Part shown: piece by piece, positions 1 through 6,694 of the stretch
How positions within the stretch are numbered: the first letter of the stretch is position 1
How the letters are laid out: each line of letters starts with the position of its first letter
Assembly: GCA_944386335.1 (NCBI GenBank)
Contig: CALXAQ010000038.1
Location: 1 to 13,766, forward strand
From: an uncultured Clostridia bacterium
GTDB taxonomy: Bacteria > Bacillota > Clostridia > TANB77 > CAG-508
DNA: 13,766 nt
Reading direction: 5' to 3'
Translations under genes and position numbers: made by a program
Notes under the pieces: model-generated
What the model saw: the letters and a program-made list of their open reading frames with translations, nothing else
Told to the model about the DNA's origin: nothing
Databases searched by the model: none

Positions 1-780
1 AGTCTTCGTGTAAAAGAAACAGATTCTGCCGATAGTTTTGAAGTATGTGGTAGAGGAGAGCTACATTTATCTGTTTTGATAGAGACCATGAGAAGAGAAG
101 GATTTGAACTTTTAGTTTCTCGTCCAAAAGTTATTTTTAAAGAGATAGATGGTGTAAAATGCGAACCAATGGAAAGGCTAGTAGTCAATGTGCCAGACGA
201 GAGCATAGGAACTGTTATTGAAAAATTAGGAAGACGTAAAGCAGAAATGGTAAATATGGAACCTGCAGAGGAGGGCCACACCAAAATAGAATTTAAAATA
301 CCAGCAAGAGGACTAATTGGTTATAGAACAGAATTCTTGACAGATACCAAAGGTACAGGAACCATGAATTCTATTTTTGATAGCTATGAGCCATATAAAG
401 GAGAAATTCAATCTAGAACAAGAGGCGTATTAGTTGCTTTTGAACAAGGAACCTCTGTTACTTATGGATTATATAATGCACAAGAAAGAGGAGAACTTTT
501 AATTGGACCAGGTGTAGATGTATATGAAGGAATGATAGTAGGTATTAATTCTAGAAATGAAGATATTGCGATTAATGTATGTAAAGAAAAACATTTAACC
601 AATACAAGAGCTTCTGGTTCAGATGATGCACTTCGTCTAGTACCACCAATTCAAATGTCTTTAGAAAAAGCAATCGAATTTATTGCAGAAGATGAATTAG
701 TAGAGGTAACACCTAAAAATATTCGTTTAAGAAAGAAGATTTTAGATACAAAGACAAGGGAAAGAGAAGCGAGAAGATAA
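1..780 (+). CDS. typA: Ribosome-associated GTPase TypA/BipA, C-terminal part (5' end outside window)
   Basis: This is the C-terminal 259 residues of the translational GTPase TypA/BipA, which binds ribosomes in its GTP form and supports 50S assembly and stress or low-temperature growth. The reading frame is open from base 1, and translation from there gives the family-typical run GRGELHLSVLIETMRREGF. The ATG and TTG codons near 76-90 are therefore internal, not starts. Later landmarks are the domain V-like segment with ARGLIGYRTEFLTDTKGTG and the TypA-specific C-terminal domain ending IRLRKKILDTKTREREARR. The family is about 610 residues long, so the GTPase domain and domain II lie upstream of the window. 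trmR follows after 16 nt, so the two are probably cotranscribed. I see no irregularity. The identification is secure. Confidence 0.95.
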   Translation, partial: SLRVKETDSADSFEVCGRGELHLSVLIETMRREGFELLVSRPKVIFKEIDGVKCEPMERLVVNVPDESIGTVIEKLGRRKAEMVNMEPAEEGHTKIEFKIPARGLIGYRTEFLTDTKGTGTMNSIFDSYEPYKGEIQSRTRGVLVAFEQGTSVTYGLYNAQERGELLIGPGVDVYEGMIVGINSRNEDIAINVCKEKHLTNTRASGSDDALRLVPPIQMSLEKAIEFIAEDELVEVTPKNIRLRKKILDTKTREREARR

Positions 781-796
781 AGAAAAGGATGCAAAA

Positions 797-1387
797 ATGA
801 ATAAAGAAGAACTAAAAAAAATAAAAGAAAAATCATTAGAGGAACATATTCCTATTCTTATGGACGAAACATTAGCAGTAATGGATAAAATTTTAAAAGA
901 AAAAAAGTCGGAAAAAATATTAGAAATAGGGACTGCAGTAGGATATTCTGCAATATGTTTCTCAGAGTATCTTTGCGAAAATGGAAGAATTGATACTATT
1001 GAAAGAGAAGAAGAAAGAGTAAAACAAGCCCTAGAAAATATAAAAAAAGCAGAAGTAGAGGAGAAAATTCATATTTTGCAAGGAGATGCAGTAGAAATTT
1101 TACCTACTTTAAAAGAAAAGTACGATGTAGTATTTATAGATGCTGCTAAAGGAAAATATCCGTTCTTCTTAGAGCAAGCACTTAGGTTATTAAAGGAAGA
1201 TGGTATTATTTTTGCAGATAATATATTATACAAAGGCTATGTAATGGGAGAATATCATAAACATAAACAAAGAACAGCTGTTAGAAATTTAAGGGAGTAT
1301 ATAAAAGAAGTAACGGATAATCCTGGATTGAATACACAAATTTTAGAAGTAGGAGATGGACTTGCTATTTCTAGAAAGATTTCTTAA
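797..1387 (+). CDS. trmR: SAM-dependent O-methyltransferase, TrmR/YrrM type (tRNA 5-hydroxyuridine methyltransferase)
   Basis: A 196-residue class I O-methyltransferase of the family-3/YrrM group. In Bacillus subtilis the family member TrmR methylates 5-hydroxyuridine at tRNA position 34 to 5-methoxyuridine. The SAM-binding motif I is EIGTAVGYS (residues 43-51). E69 sits at the end of beta-2, and the metal/substrate motif DAAKGKY (115-121) and DN (141-142) are present. The start is the ATG 7 nt after AAAAGGA (783-789). It lies 16 nt behind typA. The next plus-strand gene is a U32 protein of the family that makes 5-hydroxyuridine, which supports the tRNA assignment over a generic catechol-type methyltransferase. 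A bidirectional hairpin follows. It is somewhat short for the family (about 210), but all motifs are present. The function is inferred from family and neighbourhood. Confidence 0.82.
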   Translation: MNKEELKKIKEKSLEEHIPILMDETLAVMDKILKEKKSEKILEIGTAVGYSAICFSEYLCENGRIDTIEREEERVKQALENIKKAEVEEKIHILQGDAVEILPTLKEKYDVVFIDAAKGKYPFFLEQALRLLKEDGIIFADNILYKGYVMGEYHKHKQRTAVRNLREYIKEVTDNPGLNTQILEVGDGLAISRKIS

Positions 1388-1454
1388 GTTTTACGTCTGA
1401 AATAGATATAAAAAATAGAGAAGGTATTTAACAAAGATAGAATTATCCATAACA

Positions 1455-1493
1455 AAAAAAGTATAGCCATTTAAAAGGTGGTTATACTTTTTT
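1455..1493. terminator. Bidirectional intrinsic terminator between trmR and the XRE gene
   Basis: An inverted repeat reads AAAAAGTATAGCCA, a short loop, then TGGTTATACTTTTTT. The arms are complementary with one G-U pair. T-runs lie on the 3' side of both strands, so it can stop trmR (plus) and the convergent regulator gene (minus). Confidence 0.85.
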
Positions 1494-1521
1494 AAAATCT
1501 ATATAAGTAAGAAGTTTTGGA

Positions 1522-1878
1522 TTAAGCAATTGAATTCTTATCGTTTTTCAAAATATCTTTGTTATTTTCTAATAATTGTTTAATTAAATTTACTTGAGTT
1601 TTAGACAAATTTTTTAGGCCAAAAGAAGTAAGGACATTTTGAATTTCTTGCATTTCTCCCCAAGTTTCTCTTGTATTAGTTAAACCAACCAAATAATCTA
1701 CAGAAGTGTGGAAGACTTCTGCCATTTTGGTAACAATTTCTAACCTAGGAATTCTCTCACTACTTAAATAACGAGAAATAGTAACATTGGTGGTTCCAAT
1801 TCTATTTGCGAGTTCAATTTGTGACATGTTATATTCTTCCATTAAAGCTTCTAATCTTTTTATAAATACTTCTTGCAT
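1522..1878 (-). CDS. XRE/Cro-CI family transcriptional regulator (HTH_3)
   Basis: A 118-residue protein with an N-terminal helix-turn-helix of the XRE family at about residues 6-65. The HTH core includes MSQIELANRIGTTNVTISRYLSSERIPRLEIVTKMAEVF, split here as MSQIELANRIGTTN and VTISRYLSSERIPR, followed by SVDYLVGLT, the usual end of this domain. The remaining ~50 residues are helical and polar, probably for dimerisation. I see no metal-binding or ligand domain. The start is fixed by an excellent ribosome binding site, AGGAGGT, just upstream of the ATG on the minus strand. It is divergent from the U32 gene with about 200 nt between them, so it could regulate itself or that gene, but no operator is certain. 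The target is unknown. It contains no CGG codon. Confidence 0.88.
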   Translation of the reverse strand: MQEVFIKRLEALMEEYNMSQIELANRIGTTNVTISRYLSSERIPRLEIVTKMAEVFHTSVDYLVGLTNTRETWGEMQEIQNVLTSFGLKNLSKTQVNLIKQLLENNKDILKNDKNSIA

Positions 1879-1904
1879 GGTTACCTCCTTTTATTTTACA
1901 ATTT

Positions 1905-1960
1905 ACCGTTATTATAATAGGAAAGAAAAGCGAAAATAGAAAATTTTACCAAAATGATAA
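1905..1960 (-). promoter_or_regulatory. Possible promoter/operator region of the XRE gene
   Basis: On the minus strand a TATAAT-like -10 (within CCTATTATAATAAC) lies upstream of the XRE ribosome binding site. No good -35 is seen at 17 nt. Related GGTAAA-type words (GGTAAAATTTT and GGTAAATTGT) flank the -10 and might be operator half-sites. This is weak evidence. Confidence 0.35.
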
Positions 1961-2032
1961 AAAAAGATATAAAGATGTGGAAATTTGTGTAAATAAAGAG
2001 CATCCGTAAAAAAATAGCAAAATAAGAAAAAA

Positions 2033-2043
2033 TGTGATATAAT
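2033..2043 (+). promoter_or_regulatory. Extended -10 promoter for the U32/TrhP gene
   Basis: The sequence TGTGATATAAT carries a perfect TATAAT (2038-2043) preceded by TG one base before it, an extended -10. The -35 position (TAGCAA) is poor, as is allowed for extended -10 promoters. It lies about 40 nt before the start codon, with an AGAAGGG ribosome binding site at 2064-2070. Confidence 0.6.
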
Positions 2044-2081
2044 AACATAAATCTAAAAAATCAAGAAGGGAATGAAATAGA

Positions 2082-3318
2082 ATGATAAAATTACCAGAAT
2101 TATTAGCACCAGCAGGTTCCTTTGAAAAAGCAAAAATTGCTTTCCTATATGGTGCAGATGCCGTATATGCAGGAACATCTAGTCTTTCTTTACGTACAAG
2201 AGCAGAAATGGAAGATAATGATTTAGTAAAAACAATACAATATGCACATAGCATAGGGAAGAAAGTATATACTGCCATTAATATTTATGCTTGGGATGAA
2301 AGTTATGAGGAGATAAAAAAACAGGCTAATATCTTAAATGAGCTAAAAGTGGATGGTATTATTGTAGCAGATGGAGGAATAGTAGAAATATTAAAAAAAT
2401 ATGCACCAGATGTACCAATTCATATTAGTACACAGGCGAATACAGTAAGTTATCATTCTGCAAACTTTTGGTATCATAATGGAGCAAAAAGAGTTATTTT
2501 AGGAAGAGAAATGAATAAAAAACAAATAGCAGAATTAATGGAGAAAAAGCCTCAAGATTTAGAAGTAGAAATATTTGTACATGGAGCTATTTGTTTTGGC
2601 TATTCAGGAAGATGTTTTTTAAGTGACTTTTTAGCAAGAAGAAGTGCAAATTTAGGAGATTGTGCACAAAGCTGTAGATGGGCATATAACGTTTATGTAG
2701 AAGAAGTAAATAAACCAGGTAATTTAATGCCTGTGGAACATGATGAAAAAGGAACATATATTTTTTCTTCAAAAGATTTGTGCTTAATTCAAGAAATACC
2801 AGAAATTGTACAAATGGGAATAGATAGTTTAAAAATAGAAGGTAGATTAAAAACAGAATATTATCTAGCATCTGTAGTAAATGCTTATCGTAATGCATTA
2901 GATGATTATAAAAAAGCACCAGAATTATATGATGCAAGTAAATATAGAAAAGAATTAGAAAAAACAAAAACAAGAGGATTAACTACATTCTATTTTAATG
3001 ATAGGAACAATAAAGATTTCCAAGAATATGAGGGGAAACAATATAATGCAGATTATGAATTTGGAGCAAAAGTAATAGAACCTAAACAAAAGGGAAAGAT
3101 AATAGTAGAGATTAAAAATAAATTAAAAGTGGGAGATATTTTAGAAATAATTATTCCACATTGTATAGAACCAGTAAGTTTTACAATAGAAAAACTTTGG
3201 GATGTTGAGACACGGAGAAGAGATAGAACAAATTAATCCAGGAAAAGCAGAACAAAAAGTAGGAATGCAGTTACCAGTAAAAGTAGAAAAGGGATGGATC
3301 ATTCGAAGAAAAAAATAA
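2082..3318 (+). CDS. trhP: U32 peptidase-family tRNA hydroxylation protein (TrhP/YrrO-like), requires +1 frameshift at CGG 3213
   Basis: A U32-family protein. TrhP members (YegQ; YrrN/YrrO) are Fe-S proteins needed for prephenate-dependent hydroxylation of U34 in tRNA. The N-terminus PELLAPAGSFEKAKIAFLYG is typical. Four cysteines at C171, C178, C194 and C198, in SGRC and GDCAQSCRW context, fit the family's cluster-binding set. The zero frame stops at 3234-3236, giving 384 residues with an aberrant end. Skipping the C of the in-frame CGG codon (3213-3215, codon 378) instead gives WDVETGEEIEQINPGK and a normal beta-rich end, stopping at TAA 3316-3318 (411 residues, close to the family's ~410-420). 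The neighbouring trmR would act next in the pathway. Alternatives are an RlhA-like rRNA hydroxylase, or a gene broken by a single-base insertion. Family certain, exact substrate probable, frameshift inferred. Confidence 0.8.
3213..3216 (+). other. +1 frameshift site CGGA in the U32/TrhP gene
   Basis: Zero frame: GAG ACA CGG AGA AGA, then stop six codons after CGG. Reading ACA, skipping C3213, then GGA GAA GAG ATA gives T-G-E-E-I, continuous with the conserved C-terminal part. No stop codon and no Shine-Dalgarno-like sequence sits at the site. The only striking element is the CGG codon itself, which appears at both other such sites in the window. Confidence 0.75.
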
Positions 3319-3326
3319 AATTGCAA

Positions 3327-3355
3327 TGCAATAAAGGGACGTTCCTTAAATTGCA
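3327..3355 (-). terminator. Terminator hairpin for the DUF368 gene
   Basis: An imperfect inverted repeat pairs TGCAAT/AATTGCA at the base and AAGG/CCTT near the loop. On the minus strand it is followed by a T-rich run (TTTTATTTTTTT, 3310-3321), so it fits the end of the minus-strand gene that stops at 3361. On the plus strand the tail is not T-rich. Confidence 0.55.
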
Positions 3356-3360
3356 GACAT

Positions 3361-4104
3361 TTAAATAATTATGAAGAGATTCCACAAACTTGGAAGTAGT
3401 GGAACAATAGAACCTACAACAAAGCCAATAATAGCAAAAAAAGTAGGTATACGATAATGTTTTAGGAAATATTGAATTCCTATCATAAAAATGAAAGAAC
3501 CTAAAAGTATTCCTATTACCATTGGTAGTAAAATAGAAAACTGCAAATAAGCAATTGCTTGTAGATAGATGGTATAAATTCCAAGACACATTAAGATAGC
3601 AGTACTACTTACACCAGGTATTACAATTCCAGCAGACATAAGGAAACCGCAGAAAAATAAAAAAGTGAAAGAAGGAGCAGTAGTTGTACCACCATTAGAA
3701 GAGAAGTAATTTTCAAATTGCAGTAAAGTGAAGGTAAGCAAAAAGGTAAAGATGGTGTATAATAAATAATGTAGGCGAAAATCTTTTTTAGAACAAGTTG
3801 TTCTAAAAAGAGAAGGTAGGCTCCATAAAATAAGACAAAGGAAAATGCATTTCATAGGTGTTTCAAAATTAGAAAAAAGAAAAGATAGAACATTTCCCAA
3901 TAAAAATATTCCTAAAAAACCTCCTATAGCTAATGGAAATAAGAAAAGGAGGTTTTTTTTAATATCTTTAAAGAAATGCAAAATACTATTTAATAATTTT
4001 TCGTAAATACCAAAAATAACACATAAAACACCACTACTAATACCTGGCAGAATAGCACCTGCTCCTAATATTATACCAAAAAGAATATTTTTAAAAAATA
4101 GCAT
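3361..4104 (-). CDS. popT: DUF368 family membrane protein, undecaprenyl-phosphate translocase PopT-like
   Basis: A 247-residue polytopic membrane protein of the DUF368 family. Family members (PopT) have been assigned as flippases that return undecaprenyl phosphate to the cytoplasmic face for reuse in cell-wall synthesis. Two copies of the internal-repeat signature are visible: GAGAILPGISSG near residue 15-26 and AGIVIPGVSST around residues 157-167. About seven hydrophobic segments follow the family layout. The start ATG (4102-4104) has AAGGAGAG closely upstream on the minus strand. It is slightly shorter than usual (270-300) but both repeats are complete. It is convergent with the U32 gene and divergent from the nagZ-like gene, itself a cell-wall turnover enzyme. 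It has no in-frame CGG. Confidence 0.85.
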   Translation of the reverse strand: MLFFKNILFGIILGAGAILPGISSGVLCVIFGIYEKLLNSILHFFKDIKKNLLFLFPLAIGGFLGIFLLGNVLSFLFSNFETPMKCIFLCLILWSLPSLFRTTCSKKDFRLHYLLYTIFTFLLTFTLLQFENYFSSNGGTTTAPSFTFLFFCGFLMSAGIVIPGVSSTAILMCLGIYTIYLQAIAYLQFSILLPMVIGILLGSFIFMIGIQYFLKHYRIPTFFAIIGFVVGSIVPLLPSLWNLFIII

Positions 4105-4207
4105 AAAAATCTCTCCTTTTTTAAATATATGATTCTAAAAAAGAAATATACATTCACAGAAATAAAATGGAAAAAACTATAAAATCTGGAAAATATAGTA
4201 AAAGGTA

Positions 4208-4236
4208 TTGTAGGATTGGATTTAGTGTGTTACAAT
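4208..4236 (+). promoter_or_regulatory. Probable promoter of the GH3 gene
   Basis: TTGTAG (4208-4213), 17-nt spacer, TACAAT (4231-4236), about 40 nt before the start codon. The -10 is good and the -35 is only partly matched. Confidence 0.5.
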
Positions 4237-4265
4237 GAGCCTTATAAAATAAAAGGGAGAAGGGA

Positions 4266-4283
4266 AATGCAACAAATATGGTA
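4266..4283 (+). CDS. Possible five-codon leader ORF overlapping the nagZ start
   Basis: ATG CAA CAA ATA TGG TAA (M-Q-Q-I-W) follows GGGAG at 6-7 nt, better spaced than for the nagZ start itself. Its last codons overlap the nagZ ATG (4278-4280). This arrangement would allow termination-reinitiation. It may be chance, since such short ORFs are common. Confidence 0.2.
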
Positions 4284-5372
4284 ATAGAAGAATTAACTTT
4301 AGAGGAAAAAATAGGGCAATTATTTATGATAGAATTAGAAGAAGGAGCCATTACAAAGGAAACAATAGAAATGATACAAAAATATAAAATAGGTGGATTT
4401 ATTTTATATGCCAGAAATTATCATAATTATAAAGAAATGTTACAGATAGTAAATCAATTAAAAGAAATTAATCAAGTAAATAAAATTCCTTTATGGATAG
4501 CTATTGACCAAGAAGGAGGAAGAGTAAATCGTATGCCTAGAGAGATAGTTCCTCTTAAAAATGCTTTTGATATAGCAAAAACAAAGGATATAGAATTAGT
4601 TAGAAAAAGTGGGCAAATTATAGGAAAAATGTTAAGAGAAACAGGTATAAATATGAATTTTGCTCCTGTACTAGATATAAAAAGATTTAAAGATAAACAT
4701 GCTATTGGGAATCGATGCTATGGAGAAACAGCAGAAGAAGTAGAAACTTATGGGATAGAGGTTATGAAAGAGATTCAAAAACAAGGAATTGTATCTGTGG
4801 TAAAACATTTTCCAGGGCATGGTAGAACGAAAAAGGATTCTCATTTTTTTCTGCCTACTGTTAGAACAAAACAAGAAGAATTACAAAAAACAGATATGCA
4901 TGTTTTTCAATCAGCTATTGAGCAAGGTGCAGATGCTATTATGGCAGGTCATATAAAAATGAAAGATATAGATAAAAAATATCCAGCAACATTATCTAAG
5001 AAATTATTATATGAAAAATTACGAATGGAGTGGAATTATGAAGGATTACTAACAACAGACGATATAAAAATGTTTGGCATACGTAAAAGATATTCAATGA
5101 TAAAAGCGGTACAATACGCTGTTTTAGCAGGAAATAATATGATATTGTTAGGACTTCCTTATAAAAAAATAATAAAACTAATGAAAAAAGTAGATGATAA
5201 AGTATCTAATTTAAAAATTCCAATTGGCTATTTAAATAAAAGTATAGCTACTACTTTAGAAATGAAGAAAAAGTATCAGTTAGTAGATGAAAAAAGTAAT
5301 GGAATGAATGTAGAGCAAATAAATCAAGAAATACAGCAACTTAACCAAAAAGTGATAAGTAGCCAGGAATAA
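4278..5372 (+). CDS. nagZ: Glycoside hydrolase family 3, beta-N-acetylglucosaminidase (NagZ-like)
   Basis: A 364-residue single-domain GH3 enzyme predicted to cleave terminal beta-N-acetylglucosamine from peptidoglycan fragments. Seen in order: LTLEEKIGQLFMI near the N-terminus, IDQEGGRVNRMP (76-87), KHFPGHGRTKKDSHFFLP (176-193, with the NagZ Asp-His acid/base pair D187/H189), and LLTTDDIKMFGI (257-268) with the likely nucleophile D261. There is no C-terminal GH3 domain. The last ~40 residues are polar and may form a coiled coil. No signal peptide is evident, so it is probably cytoplasmic and acts on recycled muropeptides. The start is ATG 4278, about 13 nt after GGGAGAAGGG. A five-codon ORF (ATG 4266) overlaps it. 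The stop TAA lies within the terminator stem shared with sigK. Confidence 0.88.
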   Translation: MVIEELTLEEKIGQLFMIELEEGAITKETIEMIQKYKIGGFILYARNYHNYKEMLQIVNQLKEINQVNKIPLWIAIDQEGGRVNRMPREIVPLKNAFDIAKTKDIELVRKSGQIIGKMLRETGINMNFAPVLDIKRFKDKHAIGNRCYGETAEEVETYGIEVMKEIQKQGIVSVVKHFPGHGRTKKDSHFFLPTVRTKQEELQKTDMHVFQSAIEQGADAIMAGHIKMKDIDKKYPATLSKKLLYEKLRMEWNYEGLLTTDDIKMFGIRKRYSMIKAVQYAVLAGNNMILLGLPYKKIIKLMKKVDDKVSNLKIPIGYLNKSIATTLEMKKKYQLVDEKSNGMNVEQINQEIQQLNQKVISSQE

Positions 5373-5397
5373 GCAAAAAATGCTTATTCCTTCATTT
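5366..5397. terminator. Terminator hairpin shared by convergent nagZ and sigK
   Basis: Perfect 10-bp arms GGAATAAGCA (5366-5375) and TGCTTATTCC (5381-5390) with an A5 loop. The plus-strand tail is T-rich (TTCATTTCTTTT), so it works best for nagZ. On the minus strand the tail is weaker. The nagZ stop (5370-5372) and the frameshift-restored sigK stop (5384-5386) both fall in the stem. Confidence 0.75.
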
Positions 5398-6083
5398 CTT
5401 TTGCTAATTTTCCGAATAGCTTTTGTCTCAATTCTAGACACATAGGAACGAGAAATTCCCATCATCATAGCAATTTGGTTTTGAGTTTTAGGTTTTTTGC
5501 CATCTAGTCCAAAGCGAAGTTCTATAATTGTTTTTTCTCTGTCTTTTAATACTTTTTTTATTTTTTCATATAATTTTTTCATTTTAATTTTTAAATCTAC
5601 TTCATCTTCAATATTTTTTTCATTGTTTTCTAATACATCTTGTAATGTAATTGTATTATCATCTTTATCTTTGCCAATAGGATCCTCTAAAGATACTTCT
5701 GCATTTAGCTTTTTGGTACTTCGCAAGTGCATTAATACTTCATTATCAATACAACGAGAAACATAGGTGGAAAGTTTTACATTTTTACTAGGTTCAAAAG
5801 TATTAATGCCTTTAATTAATCCAATAGTTCCAATAGAAATCAAGTCATCTTGATCTACATTGCTAGAAGTATATTTCTTGCAAACATGAGCTACTAATCT
5901 TAAGTTCCTTTCTATTAAAATATTTCGAGCTTCTTCATCGCCATCTTTTAATCTAGTTAAATAAATTTTTTCTTCTTCTAAACTTAATGGTTCAGGAAAT
6001 AATTGATTGTTAGAGATATATCCAACTAAAAAAACAGCAGATTGTAAAAAAGATAAAAAACCAGTAAGGGAAAGAGCAAGCAT
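5384..6083 (-). CDS. sigK: RNA polymerase sigma factor SigK (late mother-cell sporulation), requires +1 frameshift at CGG 5414-5412
   Basis: This is sigma-K, which directs late mother-cell gene expression during sporulation. The N-terminus (about 20 hydrophobic residues before NNQLFPEPLSLEEEKIYL) looks like a membrane-associated pro-sequence. Region 2 includes RNLRLVAHVCKKY and DLISIGTIGLIKGI. Region 4 ends with the HTH IAMMMGISRSYVSRIETKAI. The zero frame passes CGG (codon 224), runs through the terminator and only stops at 5280-5282 (267 residues), deep in antisense nagZ sequence. Skipping the C gives AIGKLAKEMKE and TAA at 5384-5386: 232 residues, matching the usual 230-240. The gene is uninterrupted, with no skin-like element. 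The ATG is preceded by GGAGGT. SigE/SigG are less likely because of the pro-sequence and region 4 wording. Family certain, frameshift inferred. Confidence 0.87.
5411..5414 (-). other. +1 frameshift site CGGA in sigK
   Basis: Minus strand, zero frame: GCT ATT CGG AAA ATT AGC. With +1: GCT ATT (C) GGA AAA TTA GCA AAA GAA, ending ATG AAG GAA TAA. The shifted frame ends inside the terminator stem as expected for a gene end. The zero frame has no stop before the terminator, so an unshifted ribosome on a terminated transcript would meet no stop codon. Confidence 0.78.
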
Positions 6084-6116
6084 ACCTTAAGTACCTCCAT
6101 TTTTTCACTATACCTC

Positions 6117-6124
6117 ATTATATG
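6117..6124 (-). promoter_or_regulatory. Possible sigma-E-type -10 element of sigK
   Basis: The minus strand reads CATATAAT, close to the sigma-E -10 consensus CATACAAT, about 35 nt before the sigK start. The expected ATATT-like -35 is not evident, so this is tentative. Sigma-E control of sigK is known in the family. Confidence 0.3.
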
Positions 6125-6190
6125 AAAGAGAAAAGGAAAAGTGCCTGACCTCTAAAGAAAAAGAAAAGAAGAAAAAAATTACTAAATTCC

Positions 6191-6219
6191 TTGCTATTTT
6201 TCCCAGAGTATTGTATTAT
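6191..6219 (+). promoter_or_regulatory. Promoter of the pilin-like/CpaE-like cluster
   Basis: TTGCTA (6191-6196), 17-nt spacer, TATTAT (6214-6219), about 57 nt before the first start codon. The spacing is canonical and both hexamers are fair matches to a vegetative promoter. Confidence 0.6.
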
Positions 6220-6276
6220 AGTATAAGTAAGATTTGTCTAAAATAGGAAGATACCAATAGAAAGGGGCAAACATAA

Positions 6277-6690
6277 ATGAAAAAACTAGTAGCAAGTGGG
6301 ATGATAGTTATAGCAATTTTAATAAGCATTTTATGTACAACTACAGTATATGCAACTAATACAACAAATACAACAGGAGAAGGTACAGTTAGTCAATTAG
6401 TAGAAATGAAAGATAAAGAAGAAAAAACATTGCAAGATTACCAAGAAGCCTATGGATCAGATGCTTATGGGCTAACAGCGTATATTTTAAATAAAGTACA
6501 AGTCTATAGTATTCCTTTTTGTTTTGTAGGAATTGCCATTAGTGCTATTTACCAATACGTATTGGGTATTAGAAAATTGGATACTAGAGATAGAGGTTTT
6601 GCTATCATGATATCTATTATTACTATTTTTATCATTGCACAAGTATTACCATTAATATTTGCAATTGTTGTAAAAGGTTGGAGGGGTTAA
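6277..6690 (+). CDS. Small secreted/membrane protein, signal peptide plus two membrane helices (VirB2/pilin-like layout)
   Basis: A 137-residue protein of unrecognised family. It has a signal peptide (KK start, hydrophobic 5-20, likely cleavage after VYA at 26), a Thr/Asn-rich then charged exported stretch (27-70), and two hydrophobic helices at about 76-97 and 107-132. A short basic loop (IRKLDTRDR) separates the helices, and the end is KGWRG. Signal peptide plus two helices with a basic cytoplasmic loop is the layout of VirB2/TrbC-like pilins, but no sequence motif proves it. The ribosome binding site is GAAAGGGG before ATG 6277. The next gene starts 4 nt after the stop, so they are translationally close. 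The CpaE-like partner makes a role in an envelope appendage or secretion structure possible. Confidence 0.7.
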   Translation: MKKLVASGMIVIAILISILCTTTVYATNTTNTTGEGTVSQLVEMKDKEEKTLQDYQEAYGSDAYGLTAYILNKVQVYSIPFCFVGIAISAIYQYVLGIRKLDTRDRGFAIMISIITIFIIAQVLPLIFAIVVKGWRG

Positions 6691-6694
6691 ACAA

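Noticed and set aside
76..90. TTG or ATG near 76-90 as a start of a separate short gene
   Set aside because: The frame is open to base 1 and the upstream residues match TypA, so this is an internal part of a gene cut by the window edge.
2587..2973. Minus-strand open frame of 128 codons inside the U32 gene
   Set aside because: Low-complexity Leu/Phe/His/Tyr composition, no ribosome binding site, wholly antisense to a conserved gene. It is a shadow frame.
3905..3959. Long inverted repeat AAAAAACCTCC...GGAGGTTTTTT inside the DUF368 gene, shaped like a terminator
   Set aside because: It encodes ordinary membrane-protein residues (KKNLLFL and IGGFLG) and the gene continues intact. It is likely chance in an AT-rich coding stretch.
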